64,000 bases of DNA from Psychromonas sp. L1A2 (GTDB lineage Bacteria; Pseudomonadota; Gammaproteobacteria; Enterobacterales; Psychromonadaceae), in NCBI RefSeq assembly GCF_009828855.1, contig NZ_WUAG01000001.1:620001-684000 (forward strand). Direction: 5' to 3'. A program made the position numbers and the translations under genes. Shown here piece after piece: positions 42,678-51,410 of this stretch (the stretch's first letter is position 1; each line of letters starts with the position of its first letter). The notes beneath the pieces are model-generated. The model ran no database searches, had not been told where the DNA came from, and saw nothing but the letters and a program-made list of their open reading frames with translations.

Positions 42678-43325
42678 TTATTTGAGACAATTAATGATTA
42701 TTGTTTGAGTAAAAAGTTGTCCGAGAGCATCATCGGGATCTTCATCTACACCTAAGGACATCGCATAGGCAACTTGCTCTGGCGTTGGATTTGGGGGAAG
42801 AAGTTCGAAGGCGCAAAATTTTTTTAATTCAGAAGATAATTCAATATCATTTTTGCTTTCCCAACTCATATCGACATAATAGCTTGGTTCAAAAATAGCC
42901 AGCTTGAAAGGACGGTTTGATATTACTTTAGGTTTAGAAAGAGGAATATAAAAGTCGAGTGTTAATTTTGATCCATGCTGCGTTAAGGTACCTTGGTTTG
43001 AAAAAGCATATTTAATAGGGGCATCCCCATCATAAAAATAGGTGAAGTAATGCTCTAAATTGATATTCTCCATGACGGAGTCTTTTATTTTTGTTAACGT
43101 TTTTGATTTGTTAGCCGCAGACAAATCTTCCCCATCCAGCATGTAAGCTGAGGTGATTGAGTCAAAAGTCCAAGACATAGTGAAACCTAATATTTGTCTT
43201 CCTTTTCCTTCAATTTTTGTTTTTAAGCTGATCCAAGAGTGAGGATGCGCTTGTACTTTTATTGGAATAATTAGGTTCATGATGATGATGAAACATAAGT
43301 AGTTAAGGTTTATTTTCATAGTCAT
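42678..43325 (-). CDS. DUF1007-family periplasmic protein
   Basis: A 215-residue protein with a signal peptide ending at VQAHPHSW. The mature N-terminus HPHSWISLKT is the hallmark of DUF1007 proteins and could bind a metal at once after processing. A second conserved-looking block is GFTMSWTFDSITSAYMLDG. DUF1007 genes usually sit beside NicO-type permease genes, as here with a 9-base gap. The function is unproven; a periplasmic metal partner of the permease is the natural reading. It follows the metal-binding protein gene after a hairpin. Confidence 0.85.
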   Translation of the reverse strand: MTMKINLNYLCFIIIMNLIIPIKVQAHPHSWISLKTKIEGKGRQILGFTMSWTFDSITSAYMLDGEDLSAANKSKTLTKIKDSVMENINLEHYFTYFYDGDAPIKYAFSNQGTLTQHGSKLTLDFYIPLSKPKVISNRPFKLAIFEPSYYVDMSWESKNDIELSSELKKFCAFELLPPNPTPEQVAYAMSLGVDEDPDDALGQLFTQTIIINCLK

Positions 43326-43377
43326 TCATTATTCTTATTATGTGAAAATATCGAGATATGAAGGTTAAAATGTTAAT

Positions 43378-43405
43378 AAAGCAACCAAATATATTTGATT
43401 GCTTT
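43378..43405 (-). other. Intercistronic stem-loop in the zinc operon
   Basis: A 28-base inverted repeat (aaagcaa...ttgcttt) with one mismatch, between the binding-protein and DUF1007 genes. It lacks a strong T-tract on the operon strand. It may be a weak attenuator or a stabiliser of the upstream message. Confidence 0.55.
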
Positions 43406-43425
43406 ATACCTCTAAAATTATTTTA

Positions 43426-44376
43426 TTAAGGCGTTAATGCATTGGCAATCGTTGTTACATTATGTTCAATCATTTTTAAATAAGTTGATGCGGGCTCATT
43501 AGATCCAGAAAGTGCATCAGAATACAATTTACCGCCAACCTTGGTGTTTGTTTCACGAACAATTTGTTCAACCATACGGTTATCAGCAATATTTTCTATG
43601 AATACCGCATTGATATTATCTCGACGAATTTGTTTAATGATGGCAGCAACATCAGATGCACTGGCTTCAGATTCGGTACTAATACCTTGAGGAGCCATAA
43701 ACTCAAGATCAAAGTCGTGAGCAAGATAGCCAAACGCATCGTGAGGCGTAATCACTTTACGTTGTGTTAATGGCACCATCTCCATTTTTTTACGCAGTTT
43801 ATTTTCTAATGTATTGAGTTTCACGATATAAATATCTGCGTTTTGTTTATATTCTTGGCTATTATCAGGGTCAACTTGACTTAAACCACTTTGAATATTA
43901 TTCACGTAGATTTTTACATTGGCAATACTGTTCCATGCATGTGGATCTGGCCCTTCATGATGATGCCCAACTTCCTCTTTTTCATCAGTATTTTCTTCGT
44001 GTTCTTCTTCATGTTCACCTATTCGTAGAACATTGATACCGTTTGATGCGGTTACTTTTTTTCCTTTAAATTGAGCAGACTCAAGTAAACGTGGCATCCA
44101 ACCTTCAAAACTAAGGCCGTTAACGACTAGTAATTGTGCATGTTTAACTGCCTGTGCATCTTGTGGCGTAGGATTGTAAACATGCGCATCACCGTTAGCT
44201 TTTACTAAGGTAGTTAATTTAATATGGTCGCCGCCGACTTCTGAAATCAAATCACCTAGAATTGAAAAGCTTGCTACTACATCTACTTTTTCAGATGCGA
44301 CTACATTTGAATTAACGCCTAATATTAGCGCCATTGAAGCCAATAAATGTGCTTTTTTAAATAAGGTTAATGCCAT
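43426..44376 (-). CDS. Zinc ABC transporter substrate-binding protein (ZnuA-like)
   Basis: A 316-residue cluster A-I metal-binding protein with a signal peptide ending near NVVAS. Metal ligands are expected at H66 (DAHVYNPTPQD), the HHHEGPDPHAWNS region, H in VITPHDAFGYLAHDF and D in GGKLYSDALS. A loop very rich in H, E and D (about 118-143) precedes the second ligand, a zinc-specific feature of ZnuA proteins that manganese binders usually lack. It follows the permease gene. The Zur box at the operon head supports zinc. Confidence 0.88.
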   Translation of the reverse strand: MALTLFKKAHLLASMALILGVNSNVVASEKVDVVASFSILGDLISEVGGDHIKLTTLVKANGDAHVYNPTPQDAQAVKHAQLLVVNGLSFEGWMPRLLESAQFKGKKVTASNGINVLRIGEHEEEHEENTDEKEEVGHHHEGPDPHAWNSIANVKIYVNNIQSGLSQVDPDNSQEYKQNADIYIVKLNTLENKLRKKMEMVPLTQRKVITPHDAFGYLAHDFDLEFMAPQGISTESEASASDVAAIIKQIRRDNINAVFIENIADNRMVEQIVRETNTKVGGKLYSDALSGSNEPASTYLKMIEHNVTTIANALTP

Positions 44377-44438
44377 TGTTTGTTCCTTTAGTTAGTATAA
44401 AATAGTTGGGTTTAAAATGAGTACACGCAAAAGTATTA

Positions 44439-45293
44439 TTATTTTCTTGAAAGTAACCCTCCATGTTGTCCAAATAGCAGCGATACGATATAGAAAATAC
44501 CCATTACAAGTACGATGGCTGGACTGGTTGCAAAACTGACGTGGAATGAAAGAAAAAGGCCTAAGTAGCTACTGATAATGGATGTTAATAATGCGATAAA
44601 TAACATAGCACCTAACTTATCACTCCAAAATCGGGAAATAGCGGCTGGTAATATCATTAGCCCTACAGACATGAGTGTGCCTAAAGCATGAAAGCCAGCG
44701 ACTAAATTCAATACGACCAATAATAAAAAGGCGTAATGAGCAACAGCACTTAACTTGCTTACTGATTTAAAAAAGTCAGGGTCAACACATTCAAAAACTA
44801 ATGGTCGATAAAGGACAGCTAATGAAAGGACTGAAATTGTAGCAATAGCTGTAAGTAATATCAGAGCGTCATTATTTAACGCAAGAACAGATCCGAATAG
44901 CACATGTAAGAGATCAACATTACTGCCTTTTGCTGAAATAATAAGTACACCAGTAGCAAGTGATAACAGATAAAATGCAGCTAAGCTTGAATCCTCTTCA
45001 GCGTTTGAATAGCGAGCTACAATACCTGCCAAAATAGCGACAATACAACCAGCAACAATGCCACCAATGGTCATCGCTATAATAGAAACGCCCGATATAA
45101 GAAAACCAATCGCCGCACCTGGTAGTATGGCATGCGCCATCGCATCTCCGGTTAAGCTCATCCTTCTCAATGTTAGAAAGACTCCAATGGGCGTTGCACT
45201 AATGCTCAAAATAACACACCCCCATAATGCTCTTTGCATAAATGAAAAATCATTAAAGGGTTCAATAAACAAACTATAAATATCGCTGATCAT
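44439..45293 (-). CDS. Zinc ABC transporter permease (ZnuB-like)
   Basis: A 284-residue integral membrane protein with about eight segments. The coupling and family signature is SLTGDAMAHAILPGAAIGFL, and GFHALGTLMSVGLMILPAAIS is in the second half. It matches the ABC-3 metal permease family (PF00950 type). It overlaps the ATPase gene by four bases (ATGA), indicating translational coupling. It forms the import channel of the ABC transporter with the neighbouring ATPase and binding protein. Confidence 0.92.
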   Translation of the reverse strand: MISDIYSLFIEPFNDFSFMQRALWGCVILSISATPIGVFLTLRRMSLTGDAMAHAILPGAAIGFLISGVSIIAMTIGGIVAGCIVAILAGIVARYSNAEEDSSLAAFYLLSLATGVLIISAKGSNVDLLHVLFGSVLALNNDALILLTAIATISVLSLAVLYRPLVFECVDPDFFKSVSKLSAVAHYAFLLLVVLNLVAGFHALGTLMSVGLMILPAAISRFWSDKLGAMLFIALLTSIISSYLGLFLSFHVSFATSPAIVLVMGIFYIVSLLFGQHGGLLSRK

Positions 45294-46111
45294 GATAGTT
45301 TTTCTTCATAATGAGCTGGGTTAGCACAATGAATTTGTGTTGAATCATCCTTGTCTAATGTATCTGCTAGAGCATCAGTTGCTGATGAAGCTGAGCTTTT
45401 AAAGTTATGTTGCATATAGGCGATATGTTGGTATCCAGCTTTCGATAAATTATTGCCAGTCATTACTGCTCTTACGTTCCCAGAAGCAATTAGAGTTTTA
45501 GCCAGTAAAATTACATTGGGAAAAAATTGTGTCACGAGAGATAAGTCATGGATCACCGTTATGATGGTTTTACCTTGTTGCTGACAATCATTAATTACAT
45601 GCATTAAATCCATCGTTGTTTGCGTATCAATAGCTGCAAAAGGTTCATCGAGTAATAAAATATCGGCATCTTGCATTAACATTCGTGCAAACAACATGCG
45701 TTGAAATTGTCCACCAGACAAAGCGCTTATTTGTCTTTTCTCAAAACCTTGGAGATTAACTTTATTTAATGCTTGTTTGAGTAATTGATTTTCTGATGGA
45801 TTGAATTTCTGCCAGAAGCCAATTCTTTGCCAAGATCCGGCTGATATAAAGTCTTTCACTGTAATAGGGAATTTTCTGTCAATTTTGTGGCTCTGTGGCA
45901 GGTAAGCTATATCTTTAGGCGAGAGGGTGCCAAGTTCAATAGTACCTGAACTTGGTGTTAATTGTCTCATGATCGCTTTAAGCAAGGTTGATTTTCCTGA
46001 CCCGTTAGCGCCAACAATAGCTACAAGTTGTCCTTGTTTTATCTTTGTAGATATATTATCTAACGCCAGAGAGTCTTTATAATTGACACTCAAATTAACA
46101 ATATTAATCAC
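45290..46111 (-). CDS. Zinc ABC transporter ATP-binding protein (ZnuC-like)
   Basis: A 273-residue ABC ATPase. Walker A is VGANGSGKSTLLKA, the Q-loop is LPQSHK, the signature is SALSGGQFQRMLFARML, Walker B is ILLLDEPFAA and the switch histidine is in VIHDLS. The C-terminal tail (about 235-273) is extended and carries HIAYMQHNF and IHCANPAHYEEK, which may sense or bind metal. It is the second gene of the operon after a small membrane protein and is coupled to the permease. Confidence 0.92.
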   Translation of the reverse strand: MINIVNLSVNYKDSLALDNISTKIKQGQLVAIVGANGSGKSTLLKAIMRQLTPSSGTIELGTLSPKDIAYLPQSHKIDRKFPITVKDFISAGSWQRIGFWQKFNPSENQLLKQALNKVNLQGFEKRQISALSGGQFQRMLFARMLMQDADILLLDEPFAAIDTQTTMDLMHVINDCQQQGKTIITVIHDLSLVTQFFPNVILLAKTLIASGNVRAVMTGNNLSKAGYQHIAYMQHNFKSSASSATDALADTLDKDDSTQIHCANPAHYEEKLS

Positions 46112-46122
46112 GGTTCAACTCA

Positions 46123-46260
46123 CTAAAGTAATTGGAATAATACAGACCAAAGGATCAGGACGATTGCGGAGCCAATCATTAAACGGAAGCTAACGCTGAG
46201 TAATAATAAAGACTTGATAGAAGTATCAGTTTCGTTGGTATTATGAGAATTCTTTTTCAT
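46123..46260 (-). CDS. Small membrane protein at the head of the zinc operon
   Basis: A 45-residue protein: a polar N-terminus (MKKNSHNTNETDTSIK), then one or two hydrophobic stretches ending LIGSAIVLILWSVLFQLL-like. The longest frame begins at 46326, but that would start inside the Zur operator, so ATG 46260 is chosen. It lies 11 bases before the ATPase gene. I do not recognise a named family. Its position suggests a small accessory subunit of the zinc transporter or an anchor for it; this is inference. Confidence 0.6.
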   Translation of the reverse strand: MKKNSHNTNETDTSIKSLLLLSVSFRLMIGSAIVLILWSVLFQLL

Positions 46261-46293
46261 TTTATAATTCTTATTATGTCTAACAGATTTAAA

Positions 46294-46337
46294 TGTTTCT
46301 TTATTTGTTATGTTATAACATAACAAATAAAGAAACA
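46294..46337. promoter_or_regulatory. Zur operator in a 44-base perfect palindrome
   Basis: The centre GTTATGTTATAACATAAC (46307-46324) fits the gammaproteobacterial Zur box (RNNATGTTATAACATNNY-like). The symmetry continues to 44 bases without a mismatch (arms tgtttctttatttgttatg and reverse). It lies 34 bases before the small protein start and so overlaps the likely promoter. Zinc-bound Zur would repress the whole operon. Confidence 0.82.
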
Positions 46338-46478
46338 GAGGACAATTTAAATCAAAATATTAATTTAATATATTGATAGAATTACTTATGAAAAAGATGA
46401 AGGGAGGTAATCGTCATCGTCATGAATCATAGATACAAGGAAGTAATCTTAAAGATCAATAAAGCTTGCAGACGTTTA

Positions 46479-46593
46479 ATAACAATCACACTAATTAACG
46501 AAGTTAATCTTCGAAATACCTTAAGTTATGCCTTAAATTAAGCCATTTCCTCTAGGCAAAATTTAGATCGCTTATTTAATGTAACCGGTATCA
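46479..46593 (+). repeat. Dispersed short repeat, short variant
   Basis: About 115 bases from 'aataacaatcacactaatta' to 'cttatttaatgtaaccggta'. The central 'gatctattttacttgttaa' part is missing, while the 'aacgaagttaatcttcgaaa' segment of the long variant is present. It lies in the 472-base gene-free stretch between the Zur operator and sbmA, which otherwise shows nothing clear. Confidence 0.75.
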
Positions 46594-46798
46594 TTAAAAG
46601 TAATGATAAATCCAAAAAAGGGTAGGATTATCAATAATGAAAGTGAATATGAGTGAGTACTCTGTAGGTGGCGTTAATGTAACGAAGACAGTGAAAATAG
46701 CGATTTTAAGTGACTAGGTATCGCAAAGAAAAGCCCCAAACAAAATTTAGATTGTTGTCATAACATCAATAAAATTTCGTAAGAGACTATAAGGATTG

Positions 46799-48034
46799 TT
46801 AGTTCTGATCTAATGTGGATTCAAAGGCTGTAAGACGTTTTCGTACTGACAATAACTCAACGATGGTGGTCCAAGAATTCACTAAATATTGGAATGAATT
46901 ACTGACTTGACCAAAGGCCGTTAGGATCTGCTGAAGAATACCGAAGGTGATTGCACCGACAACAATCGTAGGCACTAATAAAATAAACACAAAAATATTA
47001 TCCGCTTGTAAATACAGCATACGTGCCACATTGAAGTACATGTAATGGAAGTATAAACGGAAGTAATTCTTGCGCACATTTGAAAATAATTCGTTTAATG
47101 TAATGGGTGTCGCACGCTCTACATTATCCTCTCCATACACTAACTCTTTACGAAATGCCGCTTCAACCTTTTGATTATTAAACTCTAATCCTGGTAATTT
47201 AATGCCAATTAATGCCAATAACCCCGTCCCAAAGATTGACCAAAATAACGCTGCATAGAAGAGAGGGTGCGCAATTTTACCAACGATTGGTAACTCAGAG
47301 ACATATTCAGATAGACTCCATAGTACAGGCAAGAAAGCAAATAAGGTCATTATCGCTTCAACTAATGCGACTCCAAGGTTTTCCATAATAGAGGCAAAGC
47401 GCATTGTATCTTCTTGGATACGTTGTGATGCACCTTCAACATGTCTTAACTTAAGCCAATGCTCAGTGTAATAATCATTCATGGCCGTACGCCAGCGAAA
47501 GATAAAATGGCTGACCAAGAAACGTGTCACAACATAGATGAAAATAGCTAAGAAAGCGATTTCACCAAATACAATTAACAGATCAAATAATTGTTCAGTA
47601 GCCGTGCTAGCAGCTTGCACATCAATAGCTTCTGTCGGTACATCACTACCAATCGGTTTTAATAACGATTGAATTAAATCAAAGAATGGACGACGCCAAT
47701 TATTTATTGCAACCGACACTTGTACTGAGAAGTAAGTCGAAAACAAAATGGTTGATGAGCCAATAATTGACCACCATTGCCACTTATGCGGAGATATCTT
47801 GAACCAAGCAAATGCAAACAACGCTGTGCAGATAAAATAATAACCGTAAAACAGTAAAAATGAATCGGTGACAAAATGCTTCAAGCCGATGGCTGGCTCC
47901 GCCTCAGAAATATCAAGACCAAGTAAAGTTGCTATTTGCGTATTGTATCCATACCAAATAGCACAAGTAAGTCCGGTAAAGATCAGTGCCGAGATGAAAA
48001 AAATCTTAGGATTGGGGAAGAACGATTTAAACAT
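46799..48034 (-). CDS. sbmA: SbmA/BacA-family peptide transporter
   Basis: A 411-residue inner-membrane protein (E. coli SbmA 406). It shows the family pattern of seven to eight membrane segments with [45 protein letters not shown] and [21 protein letters not shown]. SbmA/BacA are proton-driven importers of peptides, including proline-rich antimicrobial peptides and modified microcins, and lack their own ATPase. There is no ABC ATPase domain fused here. It is a single gene, 226 bases from tRNA-Arg. Confidence 0.93.
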   Translation of the reverse strand: MFKSFFPNPKIFFISALIFTGLTCAIWYGYNTQIATLLGLDISEAEPAIGLKHFVTDSFLLFYGYYFICTALFAFAWFKISPHKWQWWSIIGSSTILFSTYFSVQVSVAINNWRRPFFDLIQSLLKPIGSDVPTEAIDVQAASTATEQLFDLLIVFGEIAFLAIFIYVVTRFLVSHFIFRWRTAMNDYYTEHWLKLRHVEGASQRIQEDTMRFASIMENLGVALVEAIMTLFAFLPVLWSLSEYVSELPIVGKIAHPLFYAALFWSIFGTGLLALIGIKLPGLEFNNQKVEAAFRKELVYGEDNVERATPITLNELFSNVRKNYFRLYFHYMYFNVARMLYLQADNIFVFILLVPTIVVGAITFGILQQILTAFGQVSNSFQYLVNSWTTIVELLSVRKRLTAFESTLDQN

Positions 48035-48260
48035 AGGTGAGTAAGCCCTTATAGTTTTTCAATGATTGTACATTATTTTTAATATTTTCTAGTTGTAATT
48101 AATCGGCTTGTAACTAGCACCATTCATTTCATAAAGAAGTAGCACTAGTTTATTTATTGGATTTCTATGTGGTTATTGAATGTATCAGACAATAATATTT
48201 ACTCTGAGGCTTATATATAGTGGGTTTATTGAAGGTAGAGAAGCTGATGGTGTTTTAATT

Positions 48261-48336
48261 TGGTCTCTCCACAGGGACTCGAACCCCGATCATCCGCTTA
48301 GGAGGCGGGTGCTCTATCCTGTTGAGCTATAGAGAG
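48261..48336 (-). tRNA. tRNA-Arg (CCT)
   Basis: 76 bases including encoded CCA. Acceptor ctctcta/tggagag, D arm gctc/gagc, anticodon loop ctcctaa (CCT, reading AGG), T-loop ttcgagt. It is the only intact tRNA outside the rRNA operon in the window and the source of the decayed copy at 39838. Confidence 0.95.
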
Positions 48337-48399
48337 ACTTATAATAAATAATATTAAATTAGTTCGTTACATCATTAATATCGAGGATATTATACATAA

Positions 48400-49557
48400 T
48401 TATTGTATTGATTTAATAGTCGCAATATCATTGATTTGAATATTACTTAAAGGGTAATCATCTATAGTCGTTAACTCTGCGCTATCTCCATGTACTTCTA
48501 TTATTTTCATTGCTTGTTTAGCAATAGTTGAAGATTGTCTCTGTATGCCAAATTGGTCTTTAAAATTACTTGAATAAGATAATTCAACGAGCATATCTTT
48601 TTGTAACCCATTGTTCTTTCCTAGATTGATTCTTATGTTATTACTATTCACTGTGACTATGCGTGCACGAGGAATAATACATTGTATTCTTTGTGAAATA
48701 TCAATATTTGCCTGAGCTAAACTGCTTAATATAGCTTGCCCATATTGGTACTCCCAAAATTGCTTACTATTTAAATCTGCCTGCTGTTCTTTTCCATACT
48801 GCCAAGTCGTTTTTTGACGGTATTGTTTGCTAAAAATAAGCTTACCTTGAAGTGCATCATATAAATAAACGGTCATATAAAAATGGCGGTCTGGATTTGT
48901 TATCCAATAATTTAGTGATGTTTTACTTTCAAATTTAACGGATAAATCATTAATCTCACCAAATACAATAAATTGACTATCTGTTTGAGAGGATAGGCTT
49001 GCTAAGGTATCAGCTAAGTTTTTATTATTATACTTTTCACCAAGCTGTAAGGGTTTATCGATATAACGGCGTATATTAAATAAATTTGGACTAAGTGATA
49101 ATTGGTTAAAGAATGTATTACTTACTTTTCTGTGTAGGTCATAAATTTGACCGTCAACTGTTTGCTGAGGAACATTCATTGCAAAGCGACTAATTACCAT
49201 GGATTTAGGGAATTGCCCGCCAAAACACAGATCTGATTGTGTAATAATATTAACTTTTAAGTTTACTGTTAATAAATTATTTTTTTGGCTTTCTTCAATT
49301 ATTTTTAAGGCTTTAATCTCCCCACCTGAATTGAGTATTAATTGATTTTCAACTAGTACTCCTTGGTTCACTTGTTGCAAACTAGATATCGTCCCTCCTG
49401 AGAAAAGAAGTGCATCTTTTACTGCTTTTTTAATCGCTTGTTCTCGAGCTTCCTCAATATTCTTATTTATAATGACTGCATTTGCGCTAGCTTGAAACCA
49501 TTGGGCAAAAGTATTACTGGATAATAAAAGTAATGTAATAAATATGATTTTTTTCAT
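48400..49557 (-). CDS. flgT: Flagellar assembly protein FlgT (H-ring/T-ring)
   Basis: About 385 residues from the chosen start. A signal peptide (MKKIIFITLLLLSSNTFA) is followed by the FlgT N-terminal domain (WFQASANAVIINKNIEEAREQAIKKAVKDALLFSGG), then a middle domain and a C-terminal beta-domain ending IQINDIATI. In Vibrio, FlgT builds the H ring around the LP ring of the sodium-driven polar motor. The frame is open from 49647; ATG 49557 has AGAG 6 bases before it. It is divergent from flgO, as in Vibrio. Confidence 0.92.
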   Translation of the reverse strand: MKKIIFITLLLLSSNTFAQWFQASANAVIINKNIEEAREQAIKKAVKDALLFSGGTISSLQQVNQGVLVENQLILNSGGEIKALKIIEESQKNNLLTVNLKVNIITQSDLCFGGQFPKSMVISRFAMNVPQQTVDGQIYDLHRKVSNTFFNQLSLSPNLFNIRRYIDKPLQLGEKYNNKNLADTLASLSSQTDSQFIVFGEINDLSVKFESKTSLNYWITNPDRHFYMTVYLYDALQGKLIFSKQYRQKTTWQYGKEQQADLNSKQFWEYQYGQAILSSLAQANIDISQRIQCIIPRARIVTVNSNNIRINLGKNNGLQKDMLVELSYSSNFKDQFGIQRQSSTIAKQAMKIIEVHGDSAELTTIDDYPLSNIQINDIATIKSIQ

Positions 49558-49702
49558 CGGAACTCTCATTTGCTTAACCGCTTTTTTAATACTGTGAATT
49601 AAAGTTTTCTTATTATTTAAAATTGTTGCTGTGATGAGAAGAAGCAAAATCTAAACCAACTTTTTCACTAACTATATTTTTACCCCTTTATGATTAATTA
49701 TC

Positions 49703-49729
49703 TAAAGTTTTGAATGTTATTGCCGATAA
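49703..49729 (+). promoter_or_regulatory. Sigma28 (FliA) promoter of flgOP
   Basis: TAAAGTTT at 49703-49710 and GCCGATAA at 49722-49729 with an 11-base spacer, an exact match to the sigma28 consensus, about 40 bases before the flgO start. Confidence 0.9.
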
Positions 49730-49768
49730 TATTTTAGGATAAAAAATTTATTACCAAGGCGGACTTTA

Positions 49769-50527
49769 ATGAAAAAATTATTGGTTATTTCTACATTGAT
49801 TATGATATTACAAGGTTGTACATCATCTCATTCTTCATTGCATCAAGAGTCTGCCGCTATTTTCGCTATAGAGGAAGCGAGGACGAATGAGAATTACCTT
49901 TATTATTATATAGCCCATTCTTTTAGTGGAGGTGATATTAATAATGAGGATAGTGACCAAGCAGATGTTCAGACTGATTCTAGTGGTTACGGTCATCTTT
50001 ATACATTTAATGGAAAAAAGTCACTTATATTGTCAGAGGTCGTCAGTAAAATGGCAGACCAATTACTTTTTAATTATGAGGCTCCTTTTAGCCGTGAATC
50101 AATTGCACTAACATCATTGGTGGATTTAAATGATCATGATAATACAAGTTGGTTAGGACAGACTATTTCTGAGCAATTTTTTCATGAGTTACATATTAGA
50201 AAGTTACGTGTAATTGATTATAAATTAATGGGCAATATTCAAGTCACCAATGATGGTGAGTTTGGTATGACAAGGGATTGGAAAAAGCTTAAAAAAAATG
50301 TCGATGTAAGCCGAATCTTAACAGGCACTTTATCTCGTAACGAGGAAGGTGTTATTGTTAATATTCGTATCGTCAATGCTCTTAATAATGTAGTTGAATC
50401 AACAAGTAGTGCTTTTATTCCTCATCGAATTTTTGTTGGTGGTCGTTATGATTATACTCCAAAACGTTATATATTACGTAATAGTGAACGTGATAGTAGC
50501 CAGTCACTTGTTCGTTTAGTTGAATAA
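49769..50527 (+). CDS. flgO: Flagellar outer-membrane lipoprotein FlgO
   Basis: A 252-residue lipoprotein (signal MKKLLVISTLIMILQGC, lipid cysteine 17). The body includes the FlgO domain with KMADQLLFNYEAPF, IALTSLVDLND, LGQTISEQFFHELHIRKLRVIDYK and DVSRILTGTLSRNEEGVIVNIRIVN. FlgO is needed for flagellar stability and motility in Vibrio cholerae. It is driven by a perfect sigma28 promoter, ended by a hairpin, and followed by flgP after 238 bases. Confidence 0.9.
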   Translation: MKKLLVISTLIMILQGCTSSHSSLHQESAAIFAIEEARTNENYLYYYIAHSFSGGDINNEDSDQADVQTDSSGYGHLYTFNGKKSLILSEVVSKMADQLLFNYEAPFSRESIALTSLVDLNDHDNTSWLGQTISEQFFHELHIRKLRVIDYKLMGNIQVTNDGEFGMTRDWKKLKKNVDVSRILTGTLSRNEEGVIVNIRIVNALNNVVESTSSAFIPHRIFVGGRYDYTPKRYILRNSERDSSQSLVRLVE

Positions 50528-50554
50528 AACTTAATATAAATACTTTATTAATAA

Positions 50555-50576
50555 AACAGGCTTAGGCCTGTTTTTT
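50555..50576 (+). terminator. Terminator after flgO
   Basis: Stem aacaggc/gcctgtt with a four-base loop followed by further T residues, 27 bases after flgO. FlgP must therefore be read through or have its own promoter. Confidence 0.8.
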
Positions 50577-50765
50577 GCTTTTTAATCTTTATTCTTTACC
50601 TCTTACCAGAGTGCTTTATTAATCAGTTTTAACCTATTATATCGATACTCTTAGGTTTTTATTTTATTAGATTAAATTTAGGTATGTTTATTGCTTTATT
50701 TTTGAATGTAAAAATATTCATCGATAGGCAATTATTGCCAGTTAAAAACTATTAAGGAGTTATTC

Positions 50766-51245
50766 ATGCTTAAATTAAATCAATATGGTCAGAGAACATT
50801 TACTTTGAGCATATTGTCTGGCGTATTATTGATTCTTTCTGGCTGTGTTTTTCATAAGGAGCCTGTTGAAGAGGTTGATGAATATGAGTTCGTTTCGGTA
50901 GGTTATGCGACTATGTCTGCTCAAAATGGGGCAACTGATGATATTAAAATGTTGAACGCAATTAAAGCTTCTAAGTTAGAAGCTTATAAAGAGTTGGCTG
51001 AACAGGTTTATGGTGTGATGCTTACTTCAGAGAATAGTGTGCAGGATTATCAATTGCAAAGTGGAAGGCTTAAATCAAAAGTAAAAGGTCTTGTAAGAGG
51101 AGCGAAAGTAATACGTACTTACCATGAAAGCGATTTGTATATCACTGAGTTAGGTTTAAACATGACAACATTACCGTTCTTAAAAGATGCTGAGTTTGCA
51201 AATCCAGATGATGTAATAAAAGTGCAAAGCCAAGTTTACTATTAA
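50766..51245 (+). CDS. flgP: Flagellar outer-membrane lipoprotein FlgP
   Basis: A 159-residue lipoprotein: the signal ends LLILSGC (lipid cysteine 27), followed by a domain of the LPP20/FlgP type with VGYATMSAQNGATDDIKMLNAIKASKLEAYKELAEQVYGV. AAGGAG 6 bases upstream supports the start. In Vibrio, FlgP is an outer-membrane disc protein of the basal body that acts together with FlgO and FlgT. I see no sigma28 or sigma54 match directly before it. Confidence 0.9.
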   Translation: MLKLNQYGQRTFTLSILSGVLLILSGCVFHKEPVEEVDEYEFVSVGYATMSAQNGATDDIKMLNAIKASKLEAYKELAEQVYGVMLTSENSVQDYQLQSGRLKSKVKGLVRGAKVIRTYHESDLYITELGLNMTTLPFLKDAEFANPDDVIKVQSQVYY

Positions 51246-51339
51246 AGTCTCATTATTAACTTATTCATTTTAATTGAGATTAAATTTGTTTGATACGAGT
51301 TTTAGGTTTATTTAATACAACAAAATGAAATGCAAAATA

Positions 51340-51363
51340 CGAGCTAAGTCGCTCGCATTTTTT
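51340..51363. terminator. Possible terminator between flgP and flgN
   Basis: Stem cgagc/gctcg with a six-base loop, followed by cattttttt on the plus strand. A short stem, placed between convergent genes. Confidence 0.5.
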
Positions 51364-51410
51364 CTGTCTCGAATATCTAACTGTTCGAATACCTTACTGT
51401 TTAATAGCGA

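Noticed and set aside
46637-46717. A 26-codon frame with a possible AGGA upstream
   Set aside because: Too short, no hydrophobic or conserved pattern, and isolated from any operon.
39838-48336. An integrative element bounded by tRNA-Arg att sites
   Set aside because: No integrase gene, and the duplicated part includes the 5' flank and most of the tRNA instead of only its 3' end. Kept only as a duplicated-segment observation.
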